NCBI GenBank assembly: GCA_001771975.1
Contig: MERE01000030.1
Coordinates: forward strand, 1-9,017
Direction of reading: 5' to 3'
Origin: Betaproteobacteria bacterium RIFCSPLOWO2_02_FULL_68_150
Lineage (GTDB): Bacteria; Pseudomonadota; Gammaproteobacteria; Burkholderiales; SG8-39
Length of the DNA stretch: 9,017 nt
Shown: positions 1 through 6,953 of the stretch, in pieces
How positions within the stretch are numbered: position 1 is the stretch's first letter
Layout: the number at the start of each line of letters is the position of its first letter
Translations under genes and position numbers: made by a program
The notes under the pieces: generated by a model
Told to the model about the DNA's origin: nothing
Seen by the model: the letters and a program-made list of their open reading frames with translations, nothing else
The model's database searches: none

Positions 1-132
1 GAAGGCCTGGGGCGCCGCCGTGAGCGTGACCACGCCGAAGCGAAACGGCAGGCGCAGCCTTACGTCCCGCTCGAACAGATCGATCGCCGCGACTTCGAAT
101 TTCACGCCGTCGCAGTGCGCGGTTCGCGTCAC
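1..132 (-). CDS. Enolase-superfamily (MR/MLE-like) enzyme, N-terminal start only, runs off left edge
   Basis: Reading the minus strand from here gives a peptide containing DLFERDVRLRLPFRFG followed by VVTLTAAPQAF. This resembles the N-terminal capping domain of mandelate racemase/muconate lactonizing enzyme proteins, in which a lPFRFG segment is common. Only about 44 codons lie inside the window, so the barrel, metal ligands and catalytic bases are not visible and the subgroup cannot be assigned. The chosen start is GTG at 132, whose last two bases are part of the TGA of the truncated phosphodiesterase reading frame upstream (GTGA overlap). A second GTG at 105 would give MKFEVAAIDLFERD, which fits the usual family N-terminus equally well. 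Neither has a strong Shine-Dalgarno. It would be the last visible gene of the minus-strand operon and the second enolase-superfamily member in it. Family call is moderately sure; start is uncertain. Confidence 0.6.
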   Translation of the reverse strand, partial: MTRTAHCDGVKFEVAAIDLFERDVRLRLPFRFGVVTLTAAPQAF

Positions 133-389
133 CAGCGGATGGCGTGCTGCGTCAGCACGTCGCGCGCAGTATCCGGATTGAGCGTCGGGTCGTGGTGGAT
201 CACCAGCACGCCGTCCCGGGTGATCGCGATGTCGAGTTCGAGCGTGCTCACGCCGAGCGCGAGTGCGCGCTCGAACGCGGGCAGCGTGTTCTCTGGCGCC
301 AAACCGCGCGCGCCGCGGTGGCCCTGCAGATCGAACGCGTGGACGGTGGTGACGGCCAGCACGGCCAACAGGGCAGCGGTCAATCTCAA
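129..389 (-). pseudogene. Truncated glycerophosphodiester phosphodiesterase, N-terminal 86 codons only
   Basis: The frame opens with a hydrophobic stretch (LTAALLAVLAVTTVHA) that looks like a Sec signal peptide, then shows the start of a GDPD domain: H24-R25-G, E33-N34-T35, E51 and D53 (ELD), and H65-H66-D67. These are the conserved HRG, PENT and metal/catalytic positions of the family, which hydrolyses glycerophosphodiesters to glycerol-3-phosphate and an alcohol, often in the periplasm. The family is normally about 250-350 residues. Here the frame stops at TGA 129-131, and the next sequence reads as an enolase-superfamily gene, so most of the barrel is absent. Start is TTG at 389, overlapping the TGA of the isomerase gene (TTGA), with GGAG about 10 bases upstream; TTG at 383 is an alternative. 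With only the first strands of the barrel it is very unlikely to be active. It is called a remnant, with assembly error as the main alternative. Confidence 0.72.
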
Positions 390-1219
390 GTCTCGAGCGC
401 CTCCAGGATTCCCTTCACGTAGCCGATCGCGCGCGCCGCGGCACCGGGCCCGTCGGGCACATAGTCGAACGGCTCGACCGCAATGTCGCCGGCGTAGCCA
501 TGGCGCACCAGCGCCGCGAGCAGCGGCGCGAAGCGCTGCTCGCCCTGGCCCGGCCCGCGCCGGTTGCGGTCGTTCAACTGCACGTGCGCGATCATCCCCG
601 CCGGCAGCCAGTGGTCGACGAGCGCCGCGAGGGGCGCCGTTTCCATGCGCCCGGCGGCGCTGCAATCGAGCATGCTGCGCACCGCGCGGCTGCCGATCGC
701 TTCGACCAGCGCAGCGGCCTCGGCGAGCGTATTGATGAGCGGCGTCTGGTCCGCCGCGAGCGGCTCGATGCAGTAGACGATGCCCGCCTTCTCGGCGCGC
801 TCGGCCACCGCGGCGAAGCACTCGCGCGCGCGCGCCAGCGCCGCCGCCTTGCTGTCGCCCGCGTCGACCCGGCGCTGATGCGGCGAGCCGTGCACCAGGT
901 AGCGCCCGCCGAGCTCGGCGCACTGCTCGACCAGCGCGAGCATCACCTCGACTGTCCTGCGCCGTACCGCATCGTCGCGCGTAGAGATCGACAGGCCAGG
1001 CGGCTTGATCAGCAGCCAGTGCAGGCCGGTGATCGCAACCCCGGCATCCGCGGCTGCGGCGCGCGCGGCCGCGATCTGCGCGCTGCCCAGCCGGTGCGGC
1101 TCCTCCGACAGCGTGTACGGCGCGATCTCCAGCCCGTCGTAGCCGAGCTTGGCGGCGTACTCGCACTGCTTCGGAAACGGCATCGGCGCGATGACTTCGT
1201 TGCACAGGGCGATGCGCAT
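386..1219 (-). CDS. Sugar phosphate isomerase/epimerase family protein (AP endonuclease 2-like TIM barrel)
   Basis: The 277-residue product has the length and pattern of the xylose isomerase-like TIM-barrel family, which includes hydroxypyruvate isomerase, tagatose/psicose epimerases and inosose dehydratases. Visible motifs: N-terminal strand MRIALCNEV, GYDGLEI (27-32), GLHWL (65-69), LVHGSP (108-113), IEP with E152, MLDC with D185, AHVQLND with H212, and AVEPFDY with E249. E152, D185, H212 and E249 match the usual Glu-Asp-His-Glu divalent metal set of the family, so the protein is probably catalytically competent and cytoplasmic (no signal peptide). Known members act by proton transfer next to a carbonyl on sugars or keto acids; the substrate here is not determinable. 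It starts 4 bases after the TetR stop, and its own stop overlaps the TTG of the truncated phosphodiesterase, so it sits in the same transcript. Confidence 0.85.
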   Translation of the reverse strand: MRIALCNEVIAPMPFPKQCEYAAKLGYDGLEIAPYTLSEEPHRLGSAQIAAARAAAADAGVAITGLHWLLIKPPGLSISTRDDAVRRRTVEVMLALVEQCAELGGRYLVHGSPHQRRVDAGDSKAAALARARECFAAVAERAEKAGIVYCIEPLAADQTPLINTLAEAAALVEAIGSRAVRSMLDCSAAGRMETAPLAALVDHWLPAGMIAHVQLNDRNRRGPGQGEQRFAPLLAALVRHGYAGDIAVEPFDYVPDGPGAAARAIGYVKGILEALET

Positions 1220-1223
1220 GGGC

Positions 1224-1847
1224 CTACTTTCTCAGGTAGCCGAGCACCAGCTCGATCATATGCCGCAGCCGCTCGGCCTTGTGCCGCGGCGCGAGCAGCG
1301 GCCGGCGGAAGATGGTCGACAGGGTATGGCGGTTTCCCAGGTAGAAGTAGCCGAGCCCGGCAATCGAGATATAGAGCTGCACCGGGTCGACGCCGCTCCG
1401 GAACTTGCCGGCGGCTACGCCACGCCGCAGCACCTCGCGGATCGTGGCGACAAAAGGCGAATGCATGGCGGCGATGTGCTGCGAGCGTTTCAGGTGGCAC
1501 GCCTGGTGCAGGTTCTCGGTGCTGAGCAGCGTCAGGAACTCCGGGTGCGCGAGGTAATAGTCCCAGGTGAACCTCACCAGCCGCCGGATCGCCTCCTGCG
1601 GTTCGAGATCGGCGAGGCGCAGCTCGTGCTCGGCCGAGCGGATGCGCGCGTACGCCGCCTCGAGCACGGCGAGGAACAGCTCGTCCTTGTTGCCGTAGTA
1701 GTAGTACAGCATGCGCTTGTTGGCGCCGGCGCGCGCCGCGATGCGGTCGACGCGCGCGCCGCCGAGCCCGTGGCGCGCGAACTCATCGGTCGCGGCCTTC
1801 AGGATCCGTTCCTGATTGCGCTCCGGGTCGCGCGGGCTGCCGTGCAT
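1224..1847 (-). CDS. TetR/AcrR-family transcriptional regulator, RutR/YcdC-like
   Basis: The 207-residue protein has an N-terminal TetR DNA-binding domain: RNQERILKAATDEFARHGLGG (about 10-30), then the helix-turn-helix VDRIAARAGANKRMLYYYYGNKDELF (about 33-58). The NKRMLYYYYG recognition-helix region and the C-terminal pattern with FTWDYYLAHPEFLTLL and ENLHQA resemble the RutR (YcdC) branch, whose C-terminal domain binds small effectors. The start is ATG 1845-1847, just before the helix-turn-helix at the usual spacing. The open frame extends back to 1928 but would then overlap the TctC gene by over 70 bases. It lies 7 bases after the TctC stop and 4 bases before the isomerase start, inside the catabolic operon. 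It therefore probably autoregulates with the operon through the palindrome at 8027-8040 (inference). Effector unknown. Confidence 0.9.
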   Translation of the reverse strand: MHGSPRDPERNQERILKAATDEFARHGLGGARVDRIAARAGANKRMLYYYYGNKDELFLAVLEAAYARIRSAEHELRLADLEPQEAIRRLVRFTWDYYLAHPEFLTLLSTENLHQACHLKRSQHIAAMHSPFVATIREVLRRGVAAGKFRSGVDPVQLYISIAGLGYFYLGNRHTLSTIFRRPLLAPRHKAERLRHMIELVLGYLRK

Positions 1848-1854
1848 CGGAGTC

Positions 1855-2808
1855 TCAATCGACTTTGGCGCCGGTGTCGCGCGCGATCCCGCCGATCTTG
1901 GCGACTTCGTCGGCCAGGAACCGGCCAAGCTCCTCGGGCGTCCCGGTCGCGGCGTCGGTGCCGAACGACAGGAAACGCGTCTTCATTTCCGGCAGTGCCA
2001 TCGCCTTCACGATCTCGGCGTTGAGACGCTGCACGATTTCGCGCGGCGTGCCGGCGGGCGCGACCACCGCCTGCCAGGTGGACACCGCAAACCCGGGGAG
2101 CGCCGTTTCGCCGAGCGTCGGCAGCTCGGGCGCAACCGCCGAGCGCGTCGCGGTGGTCACTGCCAGGGCGCGCAGCCTGCCCGACTTGACGAGGTTGATC
2201 ACGTCCGAAATGTTGGCGAACATCACGTGCGCGTTGCCTGCCAGCAGGTCCTGCACCGCGGGCGGGCCGCCCTTGTAATGCACGGTCACCCAGTCGAGGC
2301 CGGCTGCCTGCTTGAACATCTCGCCCGCGAGCCTGGTCAGCGTGGCGGCGCCCGGCGAGGCCATGTTGAGCTTGCCCGGGTTGGCTTTCGAGTGGGCCAC
2401 CAATTCCGCCGGCGTCGTTGCCGCCACCGCCGGATGCACGACGACGATGATCGGCACGGTGGCGACGAGCGAAACCGGCGCGAAGTCTTTCACCGGGTCC
2501 CAGCCGAGCTTGGGGAAGAATGCCGGGCTGGTGGCGAACGAAGTCGCGGCCATGAGCAGCGTGTAGCCATCGGCAGCGCTGCGGGCGACGAACTCGGCGC
2601 CGATGTTGCCGCTCGCGCCCGGCTTGTTGTCGACCACGATCGGCTGTCCGAGCGCGGCGGCCAGCTTTTCGCCGAGCGCGCGCGCGGCGAGGTCGGTAGA
2701 GCCACCCGGCGGGAACGCGACCACCATGCGGATCGGCTTGGTCGGGTAGCGCTGCGCGATTGCAGACGTTGCGCACAACATCAGGAGCAGGATTACAAGG
2801 CGTTTCAT
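1855..2808 (-). CDS. Bug/TctC-family tripartite tricarboxylate transporter receptor, orphan
   Basis: The 317-residue product is a periplasmic solute-binding protein of the Bug (TctC, TTT receptor) family. It has a Sec signal peptide, MKRLVILLLMLCATSAIA, with likely cleavage after AIA at 18, then family landmarks: PIRMVVAFPPGGSTDLAAR, VVDNKPGASGNIGAEFVA, AADGYTLLM, YKGGPPAVQDLLAGN, and LPTLGETALPGF. Family members capture carboxylates, aromatic acids or other small organics, either for a TctA/TctB permease or as sensors. No TctA/TctB is present in the window, which is common for the expanded Bug families of Burkholderiales. Start is ATG 2808, overlapping the stop of the enolase-superfamily gene (ATGA), with AGAGG 8 bases upstream. 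Its placement in an operon that already encodes an ABC importer suggests a second way of recognising a related compound (inference). Confidence 0.93.
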   Translation of the reverse strand: MKRLVILLLMLCATSAIAQRYPTKPIRMVVAFPPGGSTDLAARALGEKLAAALGQPIVVDNKPGASGNIGAEFVARSAADGYTLLMAATSFATSPAFFPKLGWDPVKDFAPVSLVATVPIIVVVHPAVAATTPAELVAHSKANPGKLNMASPGAATLTRLAGEMFKQAAGLDWVTVHYKGGPPAVQDLLAGNAHVMFANISDVINLVKSGRLRALAVTTATRSAVAPELPTLGETALPGFAVSTWQAVVAPAGTPREIVQRLNAEIVKAMALPEMKTRFLSFGTDAATGTPEELGRFLADEVAKIGGIARDTGAKVD

Positions 2809-3923
2809 AGCGCGTACCTCTTCAGTTTGACTTCATCGATTTCGATGCCGAGCCCCGGGGCATCCGGGACTCTCGCCGTCTGCCGCTCGATCGGGAAGGG
2901 CTTGGCGAGGTAATCCGCGGCGATGAACTGCGGCCCGTTCAGGTCCACCGGGTCGGCGATGCCGTAGGCGGCGAACAGGTGCACCGAGGCGGCGAAGCCG
3001 ATCGGCGCGTCCATCAGCCCCGAGCCGATCAGCTTCAGGCCCGCGTTGAGCGCGAGGTCGCACATCTGCCGCGCGTAATGGATGCCGCCCACCTTGGAGA
3101 CCTTGATCGCGAGCGCTTCGACCGCTTCGCGCCGGATCAGCTCGATCACGAACGGGATGCCCATCGCCGCCTCGTCGAGCGCGATCGTCAGCGTGGTGGC
3201 CTGCAGGAGTTTTCGCATCGCGTACACGTCGCACATCGGCACCGGCTGCTCGAAGAGCTGGATGCCGAGGCGCTCGAGAGCCCGCGCCATGCGTATCGCC
3301 TCATCGAGCGTGTAGCCCTGGTTCGCATCCGGCCAGACGCAGGCGCCGGGCGCCGTCTCGACCACCGCGCGCACGATCTGTGCATCGAGCGCCTTGTGAT
3401 GCCCGACCTTGACCTTGAAGCCCTGGTAGCCTTCGGCAAGGCCATCGCGCGTGATCTGCGCGGCCGCCTCCGGCGTCGCCGCAGAAACCAGCCGCGCGAG
3501 TTTCACGGACGATGCGCGCCTCGCGCCGAGCCAGTCCTGCAACGGGATGCCGAGCCGCTTGCACAGCAGATCGTGCAACGCGATGTCGAGCGCCGCCTTG
3601 GCGATCGGCTGCCCCGGATCGATGCCGCTCGCCAGTTCGCTGTTCATCTTCGCGTGCGCGCCGGCAATGTCGAACACCTCGTGTCCGATCAGCGCCGGCG
3701 CGAGGTACTCGCGGATCGAGCTGACGCAGGACTCGAGCGTCTCGGCCGACCAGCGCCGCGACGGCCCGGCCTCACCCCAGCCGACCCGGCCGTCGATGTC
3801 AGTCATTTTCACGAGCGCGACCCGTTTGCCCTCCTCCAGGGTGCGCGAGGGACCGCGCGGCAGGGTCAGCACCGCCTTCATCGGCAGCCGCAGCGGAAAC
3901 ACCTCGATCTTTTCGATGCGCAT
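2805..3923 (-). CDS. Mandelate racemase/muconate lactonizing enzyme family protein, MLE subgroup pattern
   Basis: The 372-residue protein is a full-length enolase-superfamily enzyme. The N-terminal capping domain (about 1-130) includes MRIEKIEVFPLRLP and GWGEAGP (48-54). The barrel carries FKVKVG with K170/K172 (KxK motif), PDANQGY with D199, FEQPV with E225, ALDE with D250, and ALAIKVSKVGG with K274. D199, E225 and D250 are the expected Mg2+ ligands; K172 and K274 are the expected acid/base pair on either side of the site. This Lys/Lys arrangement is that of the muconate lactonizing subgroup (cycloisomerases, dipeptide epimerases, o-succinylbenzoate synthases, N-acylamino acid racemases). 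It is not the Lys/His-Asp pattern of mandelate racemase or of most sugar-acid dehydratases. The exact reaction is unknown. It starts 3 bases after the DUF3604 gene stop with only a weak AGAG ribosome site, suggesting coupling. Confidence 0.9.
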   Translation of the reverse strand: MRIEKIEVFPLRLPMKAVLTLPRGPSRTLEEGKRVALVKMTDIDGRVGWGEAGPSRRWSAETLESCVSSIREYLAPALIGHEVFDIAGAHAKMNSELASGIDPGQPIAKAALDIALHDLLCKRLGIPLQDWLGARRASSVKLARLVSAATPEAAAQITRDGLAEGYQGFKVKVGHHKALDAQIVRAVVETAPGACVWPDANQGYTLDEAIRMARALERLGIQLFEQPVPMCDVYAMRKLLQATTLTIALDEAAMGIPFVIELIRREAVEALAIKVSKVGGIHYARQMCDLALNAGLKLIGSGLMDAPIGFAASVHLFAAYGIADPVDLNGPQFIAADYLAKPFPIERQTARVPDAPGLGIEIDEVKLKRYAL

Positions 3924-3926
3924 GCT

Positions 3927-5420
3927 CTAGCGGTAGTTGAGGAACACGGGACTGGTCCACGCCATGTGGCCATTTTTCTGCCGTGCGCGCAGGTAAACGT
4001 GCGAGCGCCCGTCGGGCACGGCGAGCGAGCAGCGGCCTTCGAGCGATGCACAGGCCCGCGGCACGAGCCGGTGCCACTGATAGCTTTCCCCGGGAAACGG
4101 CCCGGTCTGCAAATTGTGCGAACCCTGGTACAGGTCGGCGAGCCGCGTCTTCGACACTTGCGTCACCGGCGCGCTGAGCGCGAGTTCGACGCTGTCCTCG
4201 GGACGCGCGACCAGCTCCAGCACCACGCTCTGGTTCGGGTTCTCGCGGTACGCATTGCGGCGCGAGGTATACGAGCCGATCTGCAGCGCGGCGCCGCCGC
4301 GGCGCTCGAAGCGATGGCGGCGCTGCTCGTCGAAAGGCATCGACTGCAGGCAGGGAAAGTAGCGCTCGATCCGGCCGCCGGTCAGCTTGATCTCCATCGC
4401 CCAGTCGCACACGCGCTCGAGCGCGAGCGCGCCCCAGGGACCCCAGCCCCATTCGAGCCGCAGCTGGATCGGCTGCGCGAAAGCCACCGCCATGGAAGTC
4501 TGCTCCTCGGCGAACGCGCGGTGCACCACGCGCCCGTCCTGGATGATCTCTACGATGTCCAGTTCGTCGCGCCCGCGCACCGCGAAGGACACCTCGACCT
4601 CGCGGCCGGCACCGATGCTCGCGCCCATGGTCGCGCCCTCGACCGCGAAATCCACCTCGATGCGATCGCCGGTCAGCGCATAGGTGCGGCGCGCCCGGAT
4701 CGCCTCGAGAATCGCGGCGCGCGTCAGCTCGGCGGCGAGCACCGCCATCAGTCCTTCGCCGTAGGCGCCGGGAAAACCGGCGTGATCGTCGGACGAGGCG
4801 ACGAAACCGAAGCGCAGCCCCTGCGCGAGCGCGGCGCGCACCGTGTTCGCGGTCTCGCGCCCGCCCATCGAATGGCTGAAGTAGGGATAGGGACCGCGGT
4901 CGTCCTCCGCGTTGCCATGCTCGGAATAGATCTCGACCACCGGGGTGCAATCCTCGCGGAACACCTCCCAGTTGACGCCGCGCTGGCCCGTCGGATAGGC
5001 GAGATGGTGCGGGATCATGAGCGCGCCCTCGTCGAGGCAGAAATGGCGCAACTGCTCCGGATCCGCGGTGTAGTGCAGCGGCCGGTGGTCGCGCGGGAAC
5101 ACCACGCACTGGTCGCCCCAGCGCGAAGAATGCCACTCGAAGCCGAGGAAGGCGCAGAACTCGCCATCGCGGTTGCCCTCCGCGATCACCTGCTGCACCC
5201 GCGGCCAGGTATCCCTGAGGCGCTTGAAGCCGTCGATCCAGTGGCGCTCTCGCTCACCCTGCAGGGCAGGCAGGTCGTGCCAGGCCGAATGCCCGGTGAA
5301 AGCGAAAAAATCCAGGTGCGTGCGTGCGATTTCGAGCGAGCGCTCGATCGAGCCCGCGCCGTAGCCATGCGCATTGTGGTTGTGGATGTCGCCGAACAGC
5401 GTGCGGTAGCGACCGGCCAC
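3927..5420 (-). CDS. DUF3604 family protein (PHP-like predicted metal-dependent enzyme)
   Basis: The 497-residue product begins MAGRYRTLFGDIHNHNAHGYG and matches the DUF3604 family, related to PHP-domain metallohydrolases. Candidate metal-binding residues fall in the expected order: D11, H13 and H15 (GDIHNH), H44 (FTGH), E95 with H97 (FEWH), H138-H139 (IPHH), E163 and H168 (EIYSEHG), and D211-D212-H213 (SSDDH). The first half (about 1-255) is the metallo-barrel part; the rest looks beta-rich and may be an accessory domain. There is no signal peptide, so it is probably cytoplasmic. The biochemical role of the family is not established; phosphoester or other hydrolysis is only suggested by PHP similarity. 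Start: GTG 5420 is preferred because GGAG lies 5 bases upstream, nested with the ATPase stop. GTG 5426, overlapping that stop, is the alternative. The longer open frame back to 5912 overlaps the ATPase and is rejected. Confidence 0.85.
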   Translation of the reverse strand: MAGRYRTLFGDIHNHNAHGYGAGSIERSLEIARTHLDFFAFTGHSAWHDLPALQGERERHWIDGFKRLRDTWPRVQQVIAEGNRDGEFCAFLGFEWHSSRWGDQCVVFPRDHRPLHYTADPEQLRHFCLDEGALMIPHHLAYPTGQRGVNWEVFREDCTPVVEIYSEHGNAEDDRGPYPYFSHSMGGRETANTVRAALAQGLRFGFVASSDDHAGFPGAYGEGLMAVLAAELTRAAILEAIRARRTYALTGDRIEVDFAVEGATMGASIGAGREVEVSFAVRGRDELDIVEIIQDGRVVHRAFAEEQTSMAVAFAQPIQLRLEWGWGPWGALALERVCDWAMEIKLTGGRIERYFPCLQSMPFDEQRRHRFERRGGAALQIGSYTSRRNAYRENPNQSVVLELVARPEDSVELALSAPVTQVSKTRLADLYQGSHNLQTGPFPGESYQWHRLVPRACASLEGRCSLAVPDGRSHVYLRARQKNGHMAWTSPVFLNYR

Positions 5421-5422
5421 GT

Positions 5423-6190
5423 TCACTCCAGGCCGAGCAGCTTGTAGATGCGGCGCGTGTACTCGCCGAAGCGCTCGTGCGTCTTGAGGTCGAGCGTCCT
5501 CGGGTACGGCAGATCGATCTGAAAATTGTCCGCCATGCGCGCAGGTCCCGCGGTGAACACCACCACGCGGGTGCCGAGGAACACCGCTTCCGAGATGCCG
5601 TGCGTGACGAAGATGATGGTCTTGCCCGCCTCCTTCCAGATGCGCAGCAGCTCCAGGTTCATCTTCTCGCGCGTCAGCGCGTCGAGCGCGCCGAAGGGCT
5701 CGTCCATCAGCACCAGCTTCGGGTCGTGCACCAGCGAGCGCGCGATTGCGGCGCGCTGCTGCATGCCGCCGGAAAGCTCGTAGGGATACTTGTCTTCGCT
5801 GCCGCTCAGGCCGACGAGCGCGAGCAGAGCGCGCGCCCGCTCGCGCGCCGCGGCCATCGGCAGCCCGAGGATCTCGGCCGGCAGCAGCACGTTCTCGAGG
5901 ATGCGGCGCCACTTCAGCAAGAGCGGCGCCTGGAACACCATGCCGACGTCGCGCGCCGGGTCGAAGGAGTGCGCGCCGCTGCCGATGCGCACCTCGCCGC
6001 CGTCGTGCGCATGCAACCCGGCGAGGAGCTTGAGCAGCGTCGACTTGCCGCAGCCCGAAGGTCCGACCAGCGACACCAGCTCACCCGCCATGACGTCGAA
6101 GGTAGCGTCCGAGATCGCCGCGTGCTCGGTCTTGCCGCGCCGATAGACCTTTCTGACGCCCGCGAGGTGGATGAAGGGCTCGGCGCTCAA
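5423..6190 (-). CDS. ABC transporter ATP-binding protein, nitrate/sulfonate/taurine (NMT1-type) class
   Basis: The 255-residue nucleotide-binding subunit has all ABC motifs in order: Walker A GPSGCGKST (43-51), Q-loop Q87 (MVFQ), signature LSGGMQQR (139-146), Walker B LVLMDEP (159-165), D-loop GALD (167-170), and switch H197 (VTH). The class is that of SsuB/TauB/NrtD-like importers, which pair with a single-type permease and an NMT1/THI5-like binding protein; both are next door here. Start is TTG 6190, which overlaps the permease stop (TTGA) and has GAGG 5 bases upstream. Continuous open frame runs much further back, to 7195, but that part is the permease and aldolase genes read out of frame. 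The protein energises uptake at the inner-membrane face. The substrate cannot be read from this subunit. Confidence 0.95.
   Translation of the reverse strand: MSAEPFIHLAGVRKVYRRGKTEHAAISDATFDVMAGELVSLVGPSGCGKSTLLKLLAGLHAHDGGEVRIGSGAHSFDPARDVGMVFQAPLLLKWRRILENVLLPAEILGLPMAAARERARALLALVGLSGSEDKYPYELSGGMQQRAAIARSLVHDPKLVLMDEPFGALDALTREKMNLELLRIWKEAGKTIIFVTHGISEAVFLGTRVVVFTAGPARMADNFQIDLPYPRTLDLKTHERFGEYTRRIYKLLGLE
5426..5429 (-). promoter_or_regulatory. Ribosome binding site nested at ATPase stop / DUF3604 start
   Basis: The minus strand reads GGAG-TGA-AC-GTG, the same arrangement as at the aldolase/permease junction. It favours GTG 5420 over the overlapping GTG 5426 as the DUF3604 start. Confidence 0.55.
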
Positions 6191-6951
6191 TCGAGCCTCG
6201 CATCCTTGACCACCAGCCAGCGCTCGAGCGCGAGCACCGCGCCGTAGAGCAGCATGCCGAGCAGCGTGATGAGGATCACCGCCATGAACATCGCCGGCGT
6301 GTCGAGCGTCACCTGCACCTGCAGCATGAGATAGCCGAGCCCGCGGTCGGAGCCGAGGAACTCGCCGACGATCGCCCCGGCGACCGCCAGGATCGCCGCC
6401 ACCTTCATCCCGGAGAAGATGTACGGCAGCGCGCCGGGGAGCTGGATCTTGGCGAACACCTGCCAGCGCGAGCCCTTCAGCGATCTCACCAGGTCGAGCA
6501 GCTCGGGCTCCACCTCGCGCAGGCCGCGCGCCGTGGTGAGCAGGATCGGAAAAACGCAAATCGAGAACGCCATCAGCGTGTTCGGAAAGACGCCGTACTT
6601 GAACCAGACGATGATGAGCGGCCCGAGCGCCACCTTCGGGATCATGTTGAGCGACACCAGCAGCGGCATGAAGAACGCTTCGAGCGTCTTCGACCAGGTG
6701 AAGGCGAGTGCCAGCGCGACCCCCGCGACGAGAGCGAGAAAATAACCGGCGAAGATCTCGGTCGCGGTCACCGCGACGTTGCTCCACCAGCCGTAGTTCG
6801 GCGAGAGCAGCGCGTCGAGGGTCTCGGCCGGCGAGGGCATGACGAACTTCGGCACGTTGCCGAGCTTGACGAACAGGTACCAGGCGAGCAGCAGCGCGAG
6901 GTGCGCCAGCACGGCGAAGGCGTAGCGGGTCAGGGTTTCGGTGCGGTCCAT
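6187..6951 (-). CDS. ABC transporter permease, nitrate/sulfonate/taurine (NMT1-type) class
   Basis: The 254-residue integral membrane protein belongs to the BPD_transp_1 (SsuC/TauC-like) permeases. About six hydrophobic segments are visible, for example near 10-28, 66-84, 103-117, 124-140, 183-200 and 221-241. The cytoplasmic coupling loop, EPELLDLVRSLKGSRWQVF followed by AKIQLPGALP (about 148-176), fits the EAA-type motif that docks on the ATPase. Start is ATG 6951, 2 bases after the aldolase stop, with GGAG 5 bases upstream nested around that stop. Its own stop overlaps the ATPase TTG start. Two copies would be expected to form the channel with two ATPase subunits, fed by the divergently encoded binding protein at 8117. 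Confidence 0.95.
   Translation of the reverse strand: MDRTETLTRYAFAVLAHLALLLAWYLFVKLGNVPKFVMPSPAETLDALLSPNYGWWSNVAVTATEIFAGYFLALVAGVALALAFTWSKTLEAFFMPLLVSLNMIPKVALGPLIIVWFKYGVFPNTLMAFSICVFPILLTTARGLREVEPELLDLVRSLKGSRWQVFAKIQLPGALPYIFSGMKVAAILAVAGAIVGEFLGSDRGLGYLMLQVQVTLDTPAMFMAVILITLLGMLLYGAVLALERWLVVKDARLD
6196..6199 (-). promoter_or_regulatory. Ribosome binding site for the TTG start of the ABC ATPase
   Basis: GAGG is followed after CTCGA (5 bases) by TTG, which overlaps the permease TGA. This decides for TTG 6190 as the ATPase start and gives the usual subunit length of 255 residues. Confidence 0.55.
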
Positions 6952-6953
6952 GG

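Noticed and set aside
390..1205. Upstream continuation of the phosphodiesterase frame through the isomerase gene
   Set aside because: Only the part from TTG 389 looks like a real protein (signal peptide plus GDPD motifs); the rest is the isomerase gene read out of frame.
2979..5447. Very long plus-strand open frame (822 codons) opposite the MLE and DUF3604 genes
   Set aside because: It lies antisense to two genes with clear family motifs, has a low-complexity Arg/Ala/His/Leu-rich composition, and matches no family I recognise. Long antisense frames are expected in GC-rich codon-biased DNA.
5421..5912. N-terminal extension of the DUF3604 frame back to 5912
   Set aside because: The added part overlaps the ABC ATPase C-terminal half out of frame. 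A ribosome site with GTG at 5420 explains the true start.
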